Origin: Nitrobacteraceae bacterium AZCC 2146
GTDB lineage: Bacteria; Pseudomonadota; Alphaproteobacteria; Rhizobiales; Xanthobacteraceae
DNA length: 64,000 nt
Assembly: GCA_036924855.1 (NCBI GenBank)
Contig: JBAGRP010000001.1
Span: 6,746,001-6,810,000 of the forward strand
Reading direction: 5' to 3'
Shown here piece by piece: positions 23,156 to 32,589 of this stretch (position 1 is its first letter; each line of letters starts with the position of its first letter). Made by a program: the position numbers and the translations under genes. The notes below the pieces were generated by a model. That model saw nothing but the letters and a program-made list of their open reading frames with translations, was not told the DNA's origin and made no database searches.

Positions 23156-23821
23156 TCAAATATCGGCCGGTAGATTTCGAATACCACTCGCTTCGGCGAA
23201 CCCTGCCAGCACAACTTCCTCGCGCTTGCGTCGAAGATGCGTCCGCAAGATATGCGCGAGCCCGCTCGCGTCGCGTCGTTGCAGCGCGTTCAGAATTCCA
23301 TCATGTTCCTGAACCGCCAGCGCCCAATGTTCAGAAGACATGGGCGTGATGAATCGTGCACGACGAATACGTGCCGCCACCGATTCATAAAATCCGGCGA
23401 GAACCGCATTATCGGCGGCCCGCACGATGCTTTCGTGGATCAGCCGGTTACAGCGATAGTACGACAACAGGTCGCGCGCCCGATAGTGTTCGACCATATT
23501 GGCTTGCAACGCACAGATTTCTCGCAGTTGCTCGTCTGAAATGCGCGGACATGCCAATTCGCCAGCCGTGGCCTCAAGCGCCTCGCAGACTTCGAAGAGT
23601 TCCTTGACGTCCTTTTGCGTGAGCTTCGCGGCGCGCGATCCGCGATTGGGCAACAACAATACCAGCCCCTCGGCGGCGAGGACTTTCAGCGCTTCGCGCA
23701 GCGGCGTGCGCGATATGCTCAGCGTAACGCATAGTTCGCGCTCAGGAATTCGCGCGCCAGGTGGAATTTCACCTTCCGTCAGAATGTGCCTGAGGCGCGA
23801 AACCACCTCATCATGCATCAT
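23156..23821 (-). CDS. GntR-family regulator, FCD (FadR) type
   Basis: The N-terminal winged helix (MHDEVVSRLRHILTEGEIPPG, SISRTPLREALKVLAAEGLV, NRGSRAA) is followed by an all-helical FCD ligand domain with the usual metal-site His pattern (RLIHESIVRAADN, EEHDGI-type AVQEHDGIL). At 221 residues it is normal length. It is divergent from the enoyl-CoA hydratase operon, with an 11-bp perfect inverted repeat between them, so it most likely represses that operon until an intermediate binds. It ends right at the DUF72 junction and probably arrived with the operon. Confidence 0.9.
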   Translation of the reverse strand: MMHDEVVSRLRHILTEGEIPPGARIPERELCVTLSISRTPLREALKVLAAEGLVLLLPNRGSRAAKLTQKDVKELFEVCEALEATAGELACPRISDEQLREICALQANMVEHYRARDLLSYYRCNRLIHESIVRAADNAVLAGFYESVAARIRRARFITPMSSEHWALAVQEHDGILNALQRRDASGLAHILRTHLRRKREEVVLAGFAEASGIRNLPADI

Positions 23822-23855
23822 TTTATCCTCTCCCCGAATTAGCCGTAGCTCATTT

Positions 23856-23924
23856 TGAATGCAAAATTGCCAAAAAACAACTAATAAAGAAATATTCTGT
23901 TGCGAAATGCTATTTTTGCATTCA
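23856..23924. promoter_or_regulatory. Probable GntR operator region, two facing 11-bp arms
   Basis: TGAATGCAAAA (23856-23866) is the exact reverse complement of TTTTGCATTCA (23914-23924), with 47 bp between. The first arm also lies in a short dyad, TTTTGAATGCAAAA. The AT-rich spacer should contain both divergent promoters. Confidence 0.6.
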
Positions 23925-23988
23925 TAATTACGGAGCTCGACTTATTCGGCCCGCCGGTAAACCGCGTCTCCAAGCAGTCTGGAAGCAA

Positions 23989-24783
23989 ATGAGCGACCCC
24001 ATCACAGTCGATACCGACCTCCTTTACGAGGTCCATGACGGCATCGGCCGGGTCACCTTCAACAGACCGCAGGCAAGAAATTCACTGACGTTTAATATGT
24101 ATGAGCGCCTTGCGGAGATCTGTGAGAACGCGAGCAAAGACGGTTCGCTCAAGGTACTGGTCCTGACCGGCGCAGGCGACAAGGCATTCGCTGCAGGTAC
24201 CGACATCAATCAATTTCGCGCATTCAAAACCCCGCAGGACGCAATCGATTACGAGGCCAGGATTGATCGCGTGTTAGGCACGCTTGAGCAATGTCAAGTT
24301 CCGACCATCGCCGCGATCGCGGGGGCTTGTGTCGGCGGCGGCGCCGGAATCGCGGCGTGCTGTGATCTTCGCATCGGCACAAAGACTGCGAAATTCGGAT
24401 TCCCGGTCGCGAGGACACTCGGCAACTGCCTGTCGATGCCCAGCATCAACCGGCTCTCGACGCTGATCGGGGCCGCGCGCCTCAAGGAGATCATTTTTAC
24501 CGCGCGCCTCATCGAAGCAGAAGAAGCGGCCAAAATTGGTCTGCTGAATGACGTAGTGGAAGATCTTCCCACCCTGGAGCAGCGAGCCCATGAGCTGGCC
24601 CGCCTGGTCGCAAGCCACGCTCCGTTGACGCTGCGCACCACGAAGCAGGCTTTGTATCGCATGAGAGCAAAGGTCCTCGAAGACGACGAGGATCTGATCC
24701 TCAAATGTTACCAAAGTCGGGATTTCGCCGAAGGTAGGGATGCCTTTCTTAATAAGCGCCAGCCGCAATGGACCGGCGAATAG
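23989..24783 (+). CDS. Enoyl-CoA hydratase/isomerase family protein
   Basis: The crotonase fold is clear: residues 62-72 AGDKAFAAGTD form the first oxyanion-hole loop, and CVGGGAGIAACCDLRIG is the second. The two acidic residues typical of hydratases are not obvious at the usual positions, so it could be an isomerase, hydrolase or decarboxylase of the same fold. The length of 264 is standard. It heads an operon with a class III CoA transferase and a tricarboxylate-type transporter, which suggests that an imported carboxylic acid is made into a CoA ester and then hydrated or cleaved here. Confidence 0.88.
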   Translation: MSDPITVDTDLLYEVHDGIGRVTFNRPQARNSLTFNMYERLAEICENASKDGSLKVLVLTGAGDKAFAAGTDINQFRAFKTPQDAIDYEARIDRVLGTLEQCQVPTIAAIAGACVGGGAGIAACCDLRIGTKTAKFGFPVARTLGNCLSMPSINRLSTLIGAARLKEIIFTARLIEAEEAAKIGLLNDVVEDLPTLEQRAHELARLVASHAPLTLRTTKQALYRMRAKVLEDDEDLILKCYQSRDFAEGRDAFLNKRQPQWTGE

Positions 24784-24821
24784 TCGCGCCCCCCCCCAAT
24801 AACAATATCGCGGGAGAAACA

Positions 24822-26042
24822 ATGGGCCCATTGACCGGATTGAAGGTTATCGACCTGACCCACGTTATGGCGGGACCGACCTGCACGCTGATGCTCGCCG
24901 ACATGGGCGCCGAAGTCATTAAGGTCGAGAAGATTCCCGCCGGCGACGACACTCGCTACATGCTTCCGCCCAAGATCGGCGACGAGGCGGCGTCGTTCCT
25001 GATGATGAATCGCAATAAGAACGGTATCGCTCTCGATCTGAAAACGCCGGGCGGAGCGACGGTCCTGCGGCGTCTCGTCAGCTCGGCGGATGTGTTGGTG
25101 GAAAACTTCGGACCCGGCGTCATGGAGCGTCTTGGCTTCGGCTACGCGGAACTCAGCAAGGAAAATCCCAGTCTGATTTACTGCTCGCTGTCCGGCTTTG
25201 GCCGCACAGGCCCCTATAAACATCGCCGTGGTTTCGATCTCGTGGCGCAGGCCATGAGCGGGATCATGAGTTTTACGGGTGAAAATCCCGATGGTCCGCC
25301 GGTCAAATGCGGAGCGCCGTTGTCCGATATCACCGCGGGTCTTCTCGCTGCCATGGGCATTCTCGCCGCCTATACGCACCGCTTAAAGACCGGGCAGGGG
25401 CAATGGGTCGAAACATCCTTGTTTGAAGCCGCGCTTGTGCAGACGTACTGGCAGGCCGCCATCGCACTCGCGACCGGCGTAGCGCCGAAAGCGATGGGCT
25501 CGGCCCACCCGCTCAATGCGCCCTATCAGGCTTTCGAGACATCTGATGACTGGATCGTCGTTGGGGGCGCCAATCAGAAAAACTGGCTGCGCACGCTCGA
25601 CGTTCTGGGCGCTCCGGAGCTCGCACACGATCCACGCTTCACAAAAGGCTCCGACCGCATGGCCCATCTGAAGGAGCTGGAAGCCGAACTTGCCCCCCGC
25701 TTTCGCACCAGGCCGGCTGCATACTGGCTGACTGCACTTGATGACATGGGAGTGCCATGCGGGCCGGTTTACGACATGCTGCAGGCACTCGCAGATCCGC
25801 AGACGATTGCTCGCGAGATGGTAGTCGAAGTCGAGCATTCGACACTCGGAACGGTCAAGACGCTCGGACTACCGATCAAATTCTCGCAGACGCCAGGCAA
25901 AGTGCGCACCGGTGCCCCACTTTTCGGTGAGCACACTCTTAAAGTTTTGAGTGCGTACGGGTTCGGCGCCGATGAAATTGCCGCACTTCAGAAAGAAGGC
26001 GCCGTGGCCGCAGCAAGTTTTCTGCCGGACGAGGTCACCTGA
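24822..26042 (+). CDS. Class III (CaiB/BaiF) CoA transferase
   Basis: This family moves CoA between carboxylic acids through an aspartyl anhydride. The N-terminal Rossmann part (LKVIDLTHVMAGPTCTLMLA) and the conserved NRNKNGIALDLKT are present. The catalytic Asp is in CGAPLSDITAGLLAAMG. The start is ATG 24822, after a GGGAGAAA site; the frame is open upstream to 24768. At 406 residues it is full length. A run of nine C lies in the short gap to the previous gene. It probably activates the acid brought in by the TctCBA system encoded next. Confidence 0.92.
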   Translation: MGPLTGLKVIDLTHVMAGPTCTLMLADMGAEVIKVEKIPAGDDTRYMLPPKIGDEAASFLMMNRNKNGIALDLKTPGGATVLRRLVSSADVLVENFGPGVMERLGFGYAELSKENPSLIYCSLSGFGRTGPYKHRRGFDLVAQAMSGIMSFTGENPDGPPVKCGAPLSDITAGLLAAMGILAAYTHRLKTGQGQWVETSLFEAALVQTYWQAAIALATGVAPKAMGSAHPLNAPYQAFETSDDWIVVGGANQKNWLRTLDVLGAPELAHDPRFTKGSDRMAHLKELEAELAPRFRTRPAAYWLTALDDMGVPCGPVYDMLQALADPQTIAREMVVEVEHSTLGTVKTLGLPIKFSQTPGKVRTGAPLFGEHTLKVLSAYGFGADEIAALQKEGAVAAASFLPDEVT

Positions 26043-26106
26043 CGCACAAGCGAAGATCAAACTTCAAAAACAAAAAAATAGAATCTAAATCCAATGGGAG
26101 AGCGCA

Positions 26107-27111
26107 ATGAGTCAAATGCCGAAATGCGTTGTGATCGCCGCCTTTGGTCTTGCGGTATGTATGCCGGGGTTGGCGGATGCGGCCTGGCAGCCCGTTAAGC
26201 CGATTGAATTCATCGCGACGGCCGGCCCGGGAGGTGGCACAGACAATTTTGCACGCGCAGTTCAGGGCATCATCACAAAACATAAGCTTATTGAGCAGCC
26301 CATCGTCGTGGTGAACAAGGCCGGAGGCAGCGGCGCTGAAGGCTTTACATACCTCAAGGCGATGGCGGGCGATCCCTATAAAGTCGTGTTCGGGACGTCG
26401 AACGCCTGGACTCAGCCGATGGTATCAAAGGTCGCTTTTAAGCATACCGACCTGACGCCGATCGCCGCGATGGTGCAGGACGAATTTCTGCTGTGGGTAA
26501 AGCAGGATGCCGCATACCAAAATGTGTCGGATTACCTCAAAGCTGTCGCGGCGAAACCCGGGGATTTCAAGATGGGCGGCGCGCAGTCAAAGGACACCGA
26601 TGAAGTCCTCACGCGCATGATCGACAAGGCTGCAAAGGTGAAATTCACCTACATCCCCTTCAAGAGCGGTGCTGAGGCGGCTGTACAATTGGCCGGCGGC
26701 CATATCGACTCTCATGTGAATAATCCGAGTGAAAGTATCGGCCATTGGAAGGGTAATACGCAGCGACCACTTTGCGTATTCAGCCCGCATCGTCTTCCTG
26801 ATGGCCCAAAGGTCACTCAAACGCAGAACTGGCACGACATCCCGACCTGCGTTGAATCCGGACTCGACATCCCGCAGTTCCAACAGCCACGCACGGTCTG
26901 GCTGCCCGGAAAAGTCACGGCGGATCAGGCTGCGTTTTATGTCGATCTGGTGAAGAAGGTTCAGAACACGCCGGAATGGAAGGAATATATCGACCGAACT
27001 TCGCAGACCGATACTTTCCTGACCGGCAATACGCTCAGCAAGTTTATCGAGGAAGACGTCAAGCGCACCCATGAAGTCGCCGCCCAAGAAGGCTGGCTGC
27101 TCTCCCATTAG
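26107..27111 (+). CDS. Tripartite tricarboxylate transporter binding protein (TctC/Bug)
   Basis: This periplasmic binding protein of the Bug family has the signal peptide CVVIAAFGLAVCMPGLADA and then the family opening KPIEFIATAGPGGGTDNFAR, with the ligand-gripping VVVNKAGGSGAEGF loop. The length is 334. Bug proteins bind small carboxylates, nicotinate-like rings and similar ligands. It is followed by TctB and TctA genes in the usual order, completing a secondary transporter for the acid handled by this operon. The exact ligand cannot be read from sequence. Confidence 0.92.
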   Translation: MSQMPKCVVIAAFGLAVCMPGLADAAWQPVKPIEFIATAGPGGGTDNFARAVQGIITKHKLIEQPIVVVNKAGGSGAEGFTYLKAMAGDPYKVVFGTSNAWTQPMVSKVAFKHTDLTPIAAMVQDEFLLWVKQDAAYQNVSDYLKAVAAKPGDFKMGGAQSKDTDEVLTRMIDKAAKVKFTYIPFKSGAEAAVQLAGGHIDSHVNNPSESIGHWKGNTQRPLCVFSPHRLPDGPKVTQTQNWHDIPTCVESGLDIPQFQQPRTVWLPGKVTADQAAFYVDLVKKVQNTPEWKEYIDRTSQTDTFLTGNTLSKFIEEDVKRTHEVAAQEGWLLSH

Positions 27112-27121
27112 GACCCCAATC

Positions 27122-27589
27122 ATGGTCTCGCGGCGTAGTCTGGAAACGGCGACGGCACTCCTGACCGGAGTCTTCGGTGCGTCGGTCGCTATTTCCAGTG
27201 TGGACAACGGTATCGGATGGTCCAGCGCTGGCGTCGATGCCGGCACCTTCCCCTTCATCGTAGGAGTCATTATCTGCGGCGGCAGCATTTTCAATCTTGT
27301 GAAAGGGTGGCCGCGGAATGACTACGTCGTGATCCGGCCGAGCCAGCTCAAGCGATTGGGAATGCTTTTTGTGCCTGCCATCGTGTATGTCGGGGTCATC
27401 CCGCTGATCGGGATGTACCTTGCCTCAGCGGTCTATACGTTTGGGGCGATCGCTTGGCACAAACGAGGCGCGTTTCTTTTCTCGGCTATCGCCGCAGTAA
27501 GCACCGCCCTCGCGCTCTATTTGATATTTGAGCGCACATTCCAGATATCGCTGCCGCGCGGAGTGCTCGGCGACGCACTCGGATTTTGA
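27122..27589 (+). CDS. TctB-family small membrane subunit
   Basis: A 155-residue membrane protein with four hydrophobic segments (TALLTGVFGASVAI, PFIVGVIICGGSIF, LFVPAIVYVGVIPLIGMYLA, FSAIAAVSTALALYLI), matching the small four-helix TctB subunit of tripartite tricarboxylate transporters. The ATG at 27122 follows the TctC stop by 10 bp. The frame is open upstream to 27071, but that would overlap TctC. The sequence around GWSSAGVDAGTFPFIVG resembles the conserved first loop of the family. Confidence 0.88.
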   Translation: MVSRRSLETATALLTGVFGASVAISSVDNGIGWSSAGVDAGTFPFIVGVIICGGSIFNLVKGWPRNDYVVIRPSQLKRLGMLFVPAIVYVGVIPLIGMYLASAVYTFGAIAWHKRGAFLFSAIAAVSTALALYLIFERTFQISLPRGVLGDALGF

Positions 27590-27599
27590 GGGGGATTCG

Positions 27600-29108
27600 T
27601 TGGAAAATCTCGAATCTCTCCTTCATGGCTTCGCCATCGCCCTTTCCGGGAATCATATCGTTCTTATGGTGATCGGCGTCCTGCTTGGAATCCTGGTCGG
27701 TGTATTGCCAGGCCTTGGCGCGCCCAACGGAGTTTCGCTGCTGTTGCCCCTTACGTTCGGCATGCAACCGGTGTCGGCAATTATTCTGCTCTCGTGCATG
27801 TATTGGGGGGCGTTGTTTGGCGGGTCCGTGACTTCGATTCTCTTCAATATTCCGGGCGAACCTTCGTCCGTTGCGACCACCTTCGATGGCTATCCAATGG
27901 CGCGCGATGGCAGGCCGACAACGGCATTGGCGACCGCCTTCGGGTCAGCCGCCTTTGGTGCGATGGTGGGCGTCATCCTCATTACCCTGCTGGCTTCCTG
28001 GGTAGCGCAAGTGGCGCTGGCTTTTGGTCCTCCAGAATATTTTGCCGTCTATCTTCTCGCTTTTGCAAGCTTCGTTGGCATGGGTGGCTCGCCGCCAGTC
28101 AAGACGCTGGTATCGCTCGCCATTGGCTTCGCCCTGGCCGCTATCGGGATCGATACCGTCTCCGGCAGTGTTCGACTGACGATGGGGATTGATGAACTGG
28201 TAAAAGGTGTCAATTTCGTCGTTGCGGTAATGGGTCTGTTCGGCATTGGCGAGTTGTTGATCGCGGTGGAAGAGGAGTTCCACGTCAAGGTGATTTCTTC
28301 AAAGGTGGAGTGGCGTGAAGTCTTCCGCACGCTCATTCATCTTCCGCGATATGGCTGGGTGCTGCTGCGAAGTGCTGCGATCGGTTGCTGGATGGGAATT
28401 ACGCCAGGCGGTCCTACCGCAGCATCCTTCATGAGCTACGGCATCGCTAAACGCCTCTCACCCCGGCACAAGAATTTTGGCAATGGGGAGCCCGAAGGCA
28501 TCATCGCTCCGGAAACAGCGGATCACGCAGCTGGAACGAGCGCGCTTCTTCCCATGCTGTCCCTTGGCATTCCCGGGTCAGCTACCGCTGCGGTCATGAT
28601 GGGCGGCCTGATGATCTGGGGACTGAATCCTGGACCGATGTTATTCGTCGAGCAAAAGGACTTTGTCTGGGGACTTATCGCCTCAATGTATCTCGGTAAC
28701 GTCGTTGCGGTCATCCTTGTGTTGCTCACCGTGCCTATGTTCGCTGCCTTGATGCGAGTTCCGTTTTTTATTATCGCGCCGCTGATCGTCATCATCTGTA
28801 CAGTCGGCGCCTATTCAGTTTCGAATTCTTATCTTGATGTCGTGTTGATGATGGGCTTCGGCGTGTTTGGATACTTGTTCAAGAAGCTTCATTATCCGTT
28901 GGCACCGCTGGTGCTCGCCATCGTCATCGGCGACAAGGCGGAAGATGCATTTCGGCAATCCATGTTGATGTCCAAAGGTTCGCTTGGGATATTTTTCAGC
29001 AGTATGCTCGTTACAACACTGGTCTTCCTGGGCGTGGCGCTGCTTGTACTGCCGGTGATCTTCCAGACAATCGGGAAAATGAGAGCGCGACCATCGTTAA
29101 AACCTTGA
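27600..29108 (+). CDS. TctA-family large membrane subunit
   Basis: This is the transport channel of the tripartite tricarboxylate system, about 12 helices in 502 residues. The TctA signatures GVLPGLGAPNGVSLLLPLTF and FGGSVTSILFNIPGEPSSVA are intact, and the second inverted half begins with GWMGITPGGPTAASFMSYG. I start at TTG 27600, preceded by GAGGGGG, giving MENLESLL; a start further upstream would overlap TctB. It works with the TctC binding protein and TctB encoded just before it, driven by the membrane potential or an ion gradient. Confidence 0.93.
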   Translation: MENLESLLHGFAIALSGNHIVLMVIGVLLGILVGVLPGLGAPNGVSLLLPLTFGMQPVSAIILLSCMYWGALFGGSVTSILFNIPGEPSSVATTFDGYPMARDGRPTTALATAFGSAAFGAMVGVILITLLASWVAQVALAFGPPEYFAVYLLAFASFVGMGGSPPVKTLVSLAIGFALAAIGIDTVSGSVRLTMGIDELVKGVNFVVAVMGLFGIGELLIAVEEEFHVKVISSKVEWREVFRTLIHLPRYGWVLLRSAAIGCWMGITPGGPTAASFMSYGIAKRLSPRHKNFGNGEPEGIIAPETADHAAGTSALLPMLSLGIPGSATAAVMMGGLMIWGLNPGPMLFVEQKDFVWGLIASMYLGNVVAVILVLLTVPMFAALMRVPFFIIAPLIVIICTVGAYSVSNSYLDVVLMMGFGVFGYLFKKLHYPLAPLVLAIVIGDKAEDAFRQSMLMSKGSLGIFFSSMLVTTLVFLGVALLVLPVIFQTIGKMRARPSLKP

Positions 29109-29139
29109 CGATCGAGGACGCATAGGCAGGAGATTTACA

Positions 29140-30165
29140 TTGACCGCAGAACGGCACGACACGAACAAAAAAAGACCGAATATCGCGCTTGCCATGGGTG
29201 ATCCGGCCGGCATCAGCCCTGAATTAACCGCCAGGCTTCTTGCGCTTGATGATGTGACCGCGAAGGTCCGGCTCGTCGTCATCGGAGACCGCCGCGTTCT
29301 CGATGATGGAGCGCGAATTGCTGCAGTTGAGCTTGACATAAAAGTTATTGCGCCCGGCACCGATTTTTCGAACGAAGAAGAAAAGCCTGTCTTCATCGAT
29401 CTCGGCCATCTTGACCCTGCGTCGATCCAGCGAGGTATCGCCGTTGTCGAAGGTGGCCGATTTTCACTGGCAAACTATCGGCATGCCTTAACGCTCGCGC
29501 GCGACGGTCGAGCCGATGCGGTCTGCTTTACGCCGTTCAATAAGCACGCGATGCGCCTCGCTCGTCCTTCCTACGACGACGAGATCAGCTTTTCGGCAGA
29601 TGTGGTGGGACTCGATGGCCCAGCGAGCGAATTCAATGTGCTGGATGGGCTTTGGAACGCGCGCGTCACATCACATATCTCTCTTGCTGAGGTTGCGGCA
29701 CGTATCACCAAGGACCGTGTGCTTAGCGCGCTCGAGCTCACCGACCGGTCGATGCGGGGGGCCGGATTCGACCGTCCGCGTATCGCAGTCGCCGGTCTTA
29801 ATCCGCACGCTGGTGATGGCGGAAATTTCGGCCGCGAGGAAATTGACTCGATCAGGCCAGCCGTCGAGGAGGCACGAGCTAAAGGCGTGGTGACCGAAGG
29901 ACCGTTTCCGGCGGACACCGTCTTCCTTCGCGCGAAGAATGGCGCATTCGACGCGGTGCTGACGATGTATCACGATCAGGGCCAGATCGCGATGAAGCTG
30001 ATAGGATTTGATCGCGGAGTAACGCTGCTGGGAGGGTTTAGGTTTCCGATCTGCACGCCTGCGCACGGAACCGCTTACGACATCGCCGGCAAGGGGATCG
30101 CTGGCATCGGTGCAACGCGCGCGGCAGTCTTGCTCGCAGCCGAAATGGCGAGTGGCAACAGTTGA
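29140..30165 (+). CDS. PdxA-family dehydrogenase (catabolic PdxA2 type likely)
   Basis: PdxA oxidises 4-phospho-hydroxythreonine with NAD. The family N-terminus NIALAMGDPAGISPELTAR and the metal His segments (VTSHISLAEVAA, LNPHAGDGGNFG, CTPAHGTAYDIAGKG) are all present in 341 residues. Because it is the last gene of a carboxylate catabolic operon and not near pdxJ or ksgA, it is more likely a PdxA2-type enzyme that oxidises a sugar-acid phosphate or a cyclic diol than the vitamin B6 enzyme. The start TTG 29140 has CAGGAG upstream. A hairpin follows about 110 bp after the stop. Confidence 0.85.
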   Translation: MTAERHDTNKKRPNIALAMGDPAGISPELTARLLALDDVTAKVRLVVIGDRRVLDDGARIAAVELDIKVIAPGTDFSNEEEKPVFIDLGHLDPASIQRGIAVVEGGRFSLANYRHALTLARDGRADAVCFTPFNKHAMRLARPSYDDEISFSADVVGLDGPASEFNVLDGLWNARVTSHISLAEVAARITKDRVLSALELTDRSMRGAGFDRPRIAVAGLNPHAGDGGNFGREEIDSIRPAVEEARAKGVVTEGPFPADTVFLRAKNGAFDAVLTMYHDQGQIAMKLIGFDRGVTLLGGFRFPICTPAHGTAYDIAGKGIAGIGATRAAVLLAAEMASGNS

Positions 30166-30276
30166 GATACCGGTTGGAAACGTTGGGCTAAAGATGGGAA
30201 CACCTGGCTAAGGTTTGTCCTTAAAGAAAATCTCGGACCAGCCGCTCCTTTCTGGATCTACGATCCCATTCACCAC

Positions 30277-30309
30277 GTCGGTGTCGGCGCGTCTTGCGCC
30301 GATACCGAC
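30277..30309. terminator. Strong hairpin between convergent operons
   Basis: GTCGGTGTCGGCGC (30277-30290) pairs with GCGCCGATACCGAC (30296-30309) around a 5-base loop, with one G-U type mismatch. It lies between the ends of two facing operons. There is no T run, so it may act with Rho or as a two-way transcript stabiliser. Confidence 0.55.
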
Positions 30310-30351
30310 GCCTAGCGGTTGTTGCACGGCCCATTTTGGGCATGTCTGATG

Positions 30352-31143
30352 TCACCTCTCGTTGCCCGCAATGGAAAGCGCGACCGGAGCGTCGCTCGCA
30401 ACGCGGTGCTCGATCCAATCGGCCAAGGCCGGCGTCAGCCCTTCTGTACGCTTTGGCCCAGGCCGAGCGAAGCGGCCCGCGCGGGCAGCGCGCGGCTTCA
30501 GCCGGGCCAGCGTCTGCGCTTGGCTCACTGCTGCGGCGAGCGGGTCGATAAGCGGCACAGAGACACGATCGGCGACGCGCCCCGCGAGCCCGGTCAGCGG
30601 CGCTCCAGCAAGGATGATAACGTCGGCGCCGTCCTTCTTCACCGTGCGCTCGGCGAGCGCGATGAGCTCGTTCTCCAATTCGTGCTGAACGGTCGCAACC
30701 GACTGGAAGCTGACATCAGGCACACGGATGCCCCCGCATCGTGCCTCAAGGCCGCACAGCGCGACGGCGTCCTCGTACCAGGCCACGAGCGCCCTGGAAA
30801 AGGTCAGGATGGCAAAGCGTTTGCCCAGCATGCAGGCTGTCAGAATGGCGGATTCCGCCATGGCAGTGATCGGCACCTCGAACAGTTCGCGCGCCGCGAT
30901 CAGACCTGGATCGCCGAAGGCCGCAATCACCACCGCATCGGTGCCACGATGATGCTCGGCAAGCATCTCCAGCGTGATCGTGCCCGCGATCACGGCCTCG
31001 GCGCGGCTGGCGATGTAGGGCATGCCGCGCGTCGCCGTTATCGCCATCAGTTCGACATCGGGGGCGAGCACATCCGCCGCCGCCCTGACCATGCGCTCCG
31101 TCATGTCGGTGGATGTATTAGGATTGATCAGAAGAATTTTCAT
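30352..31143 (-). CDS. Asp/Glu/hydantoin racemase-family protein
   Basis: The family opening KILLINPNTSTDMTERMVRA is exact. The first catalytic Cys position is changed: AAFGDPGL occurs where many racemases have CFGDPGL-type sequence. The second Cys region reads IILAGAPLTGLA in place of the usual LGCAG/A. It may therefore not be a two-base racemase and could act more like a decarboxylase or maleate-isomerase relative. The length is 263, with an Arg/Pro-rich C-terminus. It lies 84 bp downstream of the amidohydrolase gene, which fits breakdown of a hydantoin- or carbamoyl-type compound. Confidence 0.85.
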   Translation of the reverse strand: MKILLINPNTSTDMTERMVRAAADVLAPDVELMAITATRGMPYIASRAEAVIAGTITLEMLAEHHRGTDAVVIAAFGDPGLIAARELFEVPITAMAESAILTACMLGKRFAILTFSRALVAWYEDAVALCGLEARCGGIRVPDVSFQSVATVQHELENELIALAERTVKKDGADVIILAGAPLTGLAGRVADRVSVPLIDPLAAAVSQAQTLARLKPRAARAGRFARPGPKRTEGLTPALADWIEHRVASDAPVALSIAGNER

Positions 31144-31227
31144 GGAGCGAGTTTCCCGGTCAAGAGCCCGGCCCGAGTGAAGTGGATTCCGCAGGAATTT
31201 GCCGGCGGGTGGAGTATTCGCAGCACA

Positions 31228-32589
31228 TCATCCTCCACGGACCCGCTCCCATAGCGACCGGATCGCCAGATCCGCCTCGCGCCGGACCGTTTCCGCATCC
31301 ACCCTCGTCGGCTGGCCGTCCGCGACCACGATGTCGCCGTCGACCACGACCATCTCGACGTCGCGCCCCTGTGCGACGTGCACGATATTGCCAAGCGGAT
31401 TGATGTTGGGGGTCAGATGCGGGCGGCGGAAATCGAATGCGACCAGGTCGGCACGTTTACCGATTTCGATGCTGCCGATTTCGTCTTCCAGTCCCATGGC
31501 GCGTGCACCGGCGATGGTCGCCATTTGGAAAACGGTCGCAGGCTGCCAGTCTTCGGTGACCGAGCCTTCCTGTATCCGTCCTACCGCCAGCGCCCAGCGC
31601 ATGACCTCCACCATGTCGGCGTGCATGTTGTCGGTACCGAGCGTCAGGTGCGCGCCCGCGGCGCGCAGTTTCGAAGTAGGCGCGATGGTCGCGCCCGTCG
31701 CATTGCCTTTGGCGATGTGTGCGACGTTAATGCCGGCCCGGCCGATGCGGGCGATGTCGCTCTCGCTGACATGGATGCAGTGAGCAGCAAGTAGCGTGGT
31801 GGTCAGAAGCCCGACATCTTCGAGCAGTTCCGGCGGGCTCATGCCGTCGCGTTCGCGGATGCGAGCCAGTTCCACCTTGCTTTGGGAGAGATGGGTCGTA
31901 ACCCGCAGGCCATGTGCCTGCGCGGCTTCGCCGATGCGTTTCAGGAAAGGTGTCGAGCAGGTGTCGGGCGCATGGGCGGCTAGTTGCACGCCGATGCGGC
32001 CATTGCTCTTGCCGTGATAGCGCTCTGCGAGATCGAGAGCCGCGTGAAGCGTCTCGTCGCCGATCTTGTCCTTGTGCTCCCACCTCCCGGTCGACACGCC
32101 GCGGAAATCGACATCGTGGATGCGTCCGCAAGACCAGACACGCAGGCCGACCTCGGCCATCGCGGGAGTAATGATGTCGGCATGCACGAAGGTGTCGTTG
32201 ATCAGCGTGGAGCCGAACAGCAAGGCCTCCAGCGCGCCGAGGCGCGAGATCGCATAGGCTTCGTCCGGAGTTACCATGTGACCTTGCGGAATGCCTGGGG
32301 TGTAGGCCGGAGCGAAGCCCAGGTCTTCGGCCACCCCGCGCACCATGGTGAGGATGGCATGGGTGTGGATGTTGACGAAGCCGGGCGTGATCACGCGCCC
32401 TTCGAGATGGACGACGCGCCGTGCCTGAGGCAGTGGCTTGTCGAAGGAAGCCGCTTCGAGCAGCACGAAACGGCCATTCGAAACACCAACCAGGGCATTC
32501 TCGATCAATGGATTTCGTGGATCGGCGGTCAGAAGCGTGGCGCCAGTCAGAAGTAGATCAAGGGGCGGAGCAGACGACATCACGATCAC
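31228..32589 (-). CDS. Amidohydrolase, ATZ/TRZ-cytosine deaminase type
   Basis: A metal-dependent TIM-barrel hydrolase of 453 residues. The metal ligands are visible: HTH in [13 protein letters not shown], a His in [11 protein letters not shown], a His in [11 protein letters not shown] and the Asp in [12 protein letters not shown]. The C-terminus has the usual [11 protein letters not shown] motif. This group deaminates or dechlorinates N-heterocycles (s-triazines, guanine, cytosine, S-adenosylhomocysteine). The start overlaps the ABC ATPase stop by 4 bp (ATGA), so uptake and hydrolysis are translated together. The natural substrate is not evident; a nitrogen heterocycle or amidine is likely. 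Confidence 0.9.
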   Translation of the reverse strand: MIVMSSAPPLDLLLTGATLLTADPRNPLIENALVGVSNGRFVLLEAASFDKPLPQARRVVHLEGRVITPGFVNIHTHAILTMVRGVAEDLGFAPAYTPGIPQGHMVTPDEAYAISRLGALEALLFGSTLINDTFVHADIITPAMAEVGLRVWSCGRIHDVDFRGVSTGRWEHKDKIGDETLHAALDLAERYHGKSNGRIGVQLAAHAPDTCSTPFLKRIGEAAQAHGLRVTTHLSQSKVELARIRERDGMSPPELLEDVGLLTTTLLAAHCIHVSESDIARIGRAGINVAHIAKGNATGATIAPTSKLRAAGAHLTLGTDNMHADMVEVMRWALAVGRIQEGSVTEDWQPATVFQMATIAGARAMGLEDEIGSIEIGKRADLVAFDFRRPHLTPNINPLGNIVHVAQGRDVEMVVVDGDIVVADGQPTRVDAETVRREADLAIRSLWERVRGG

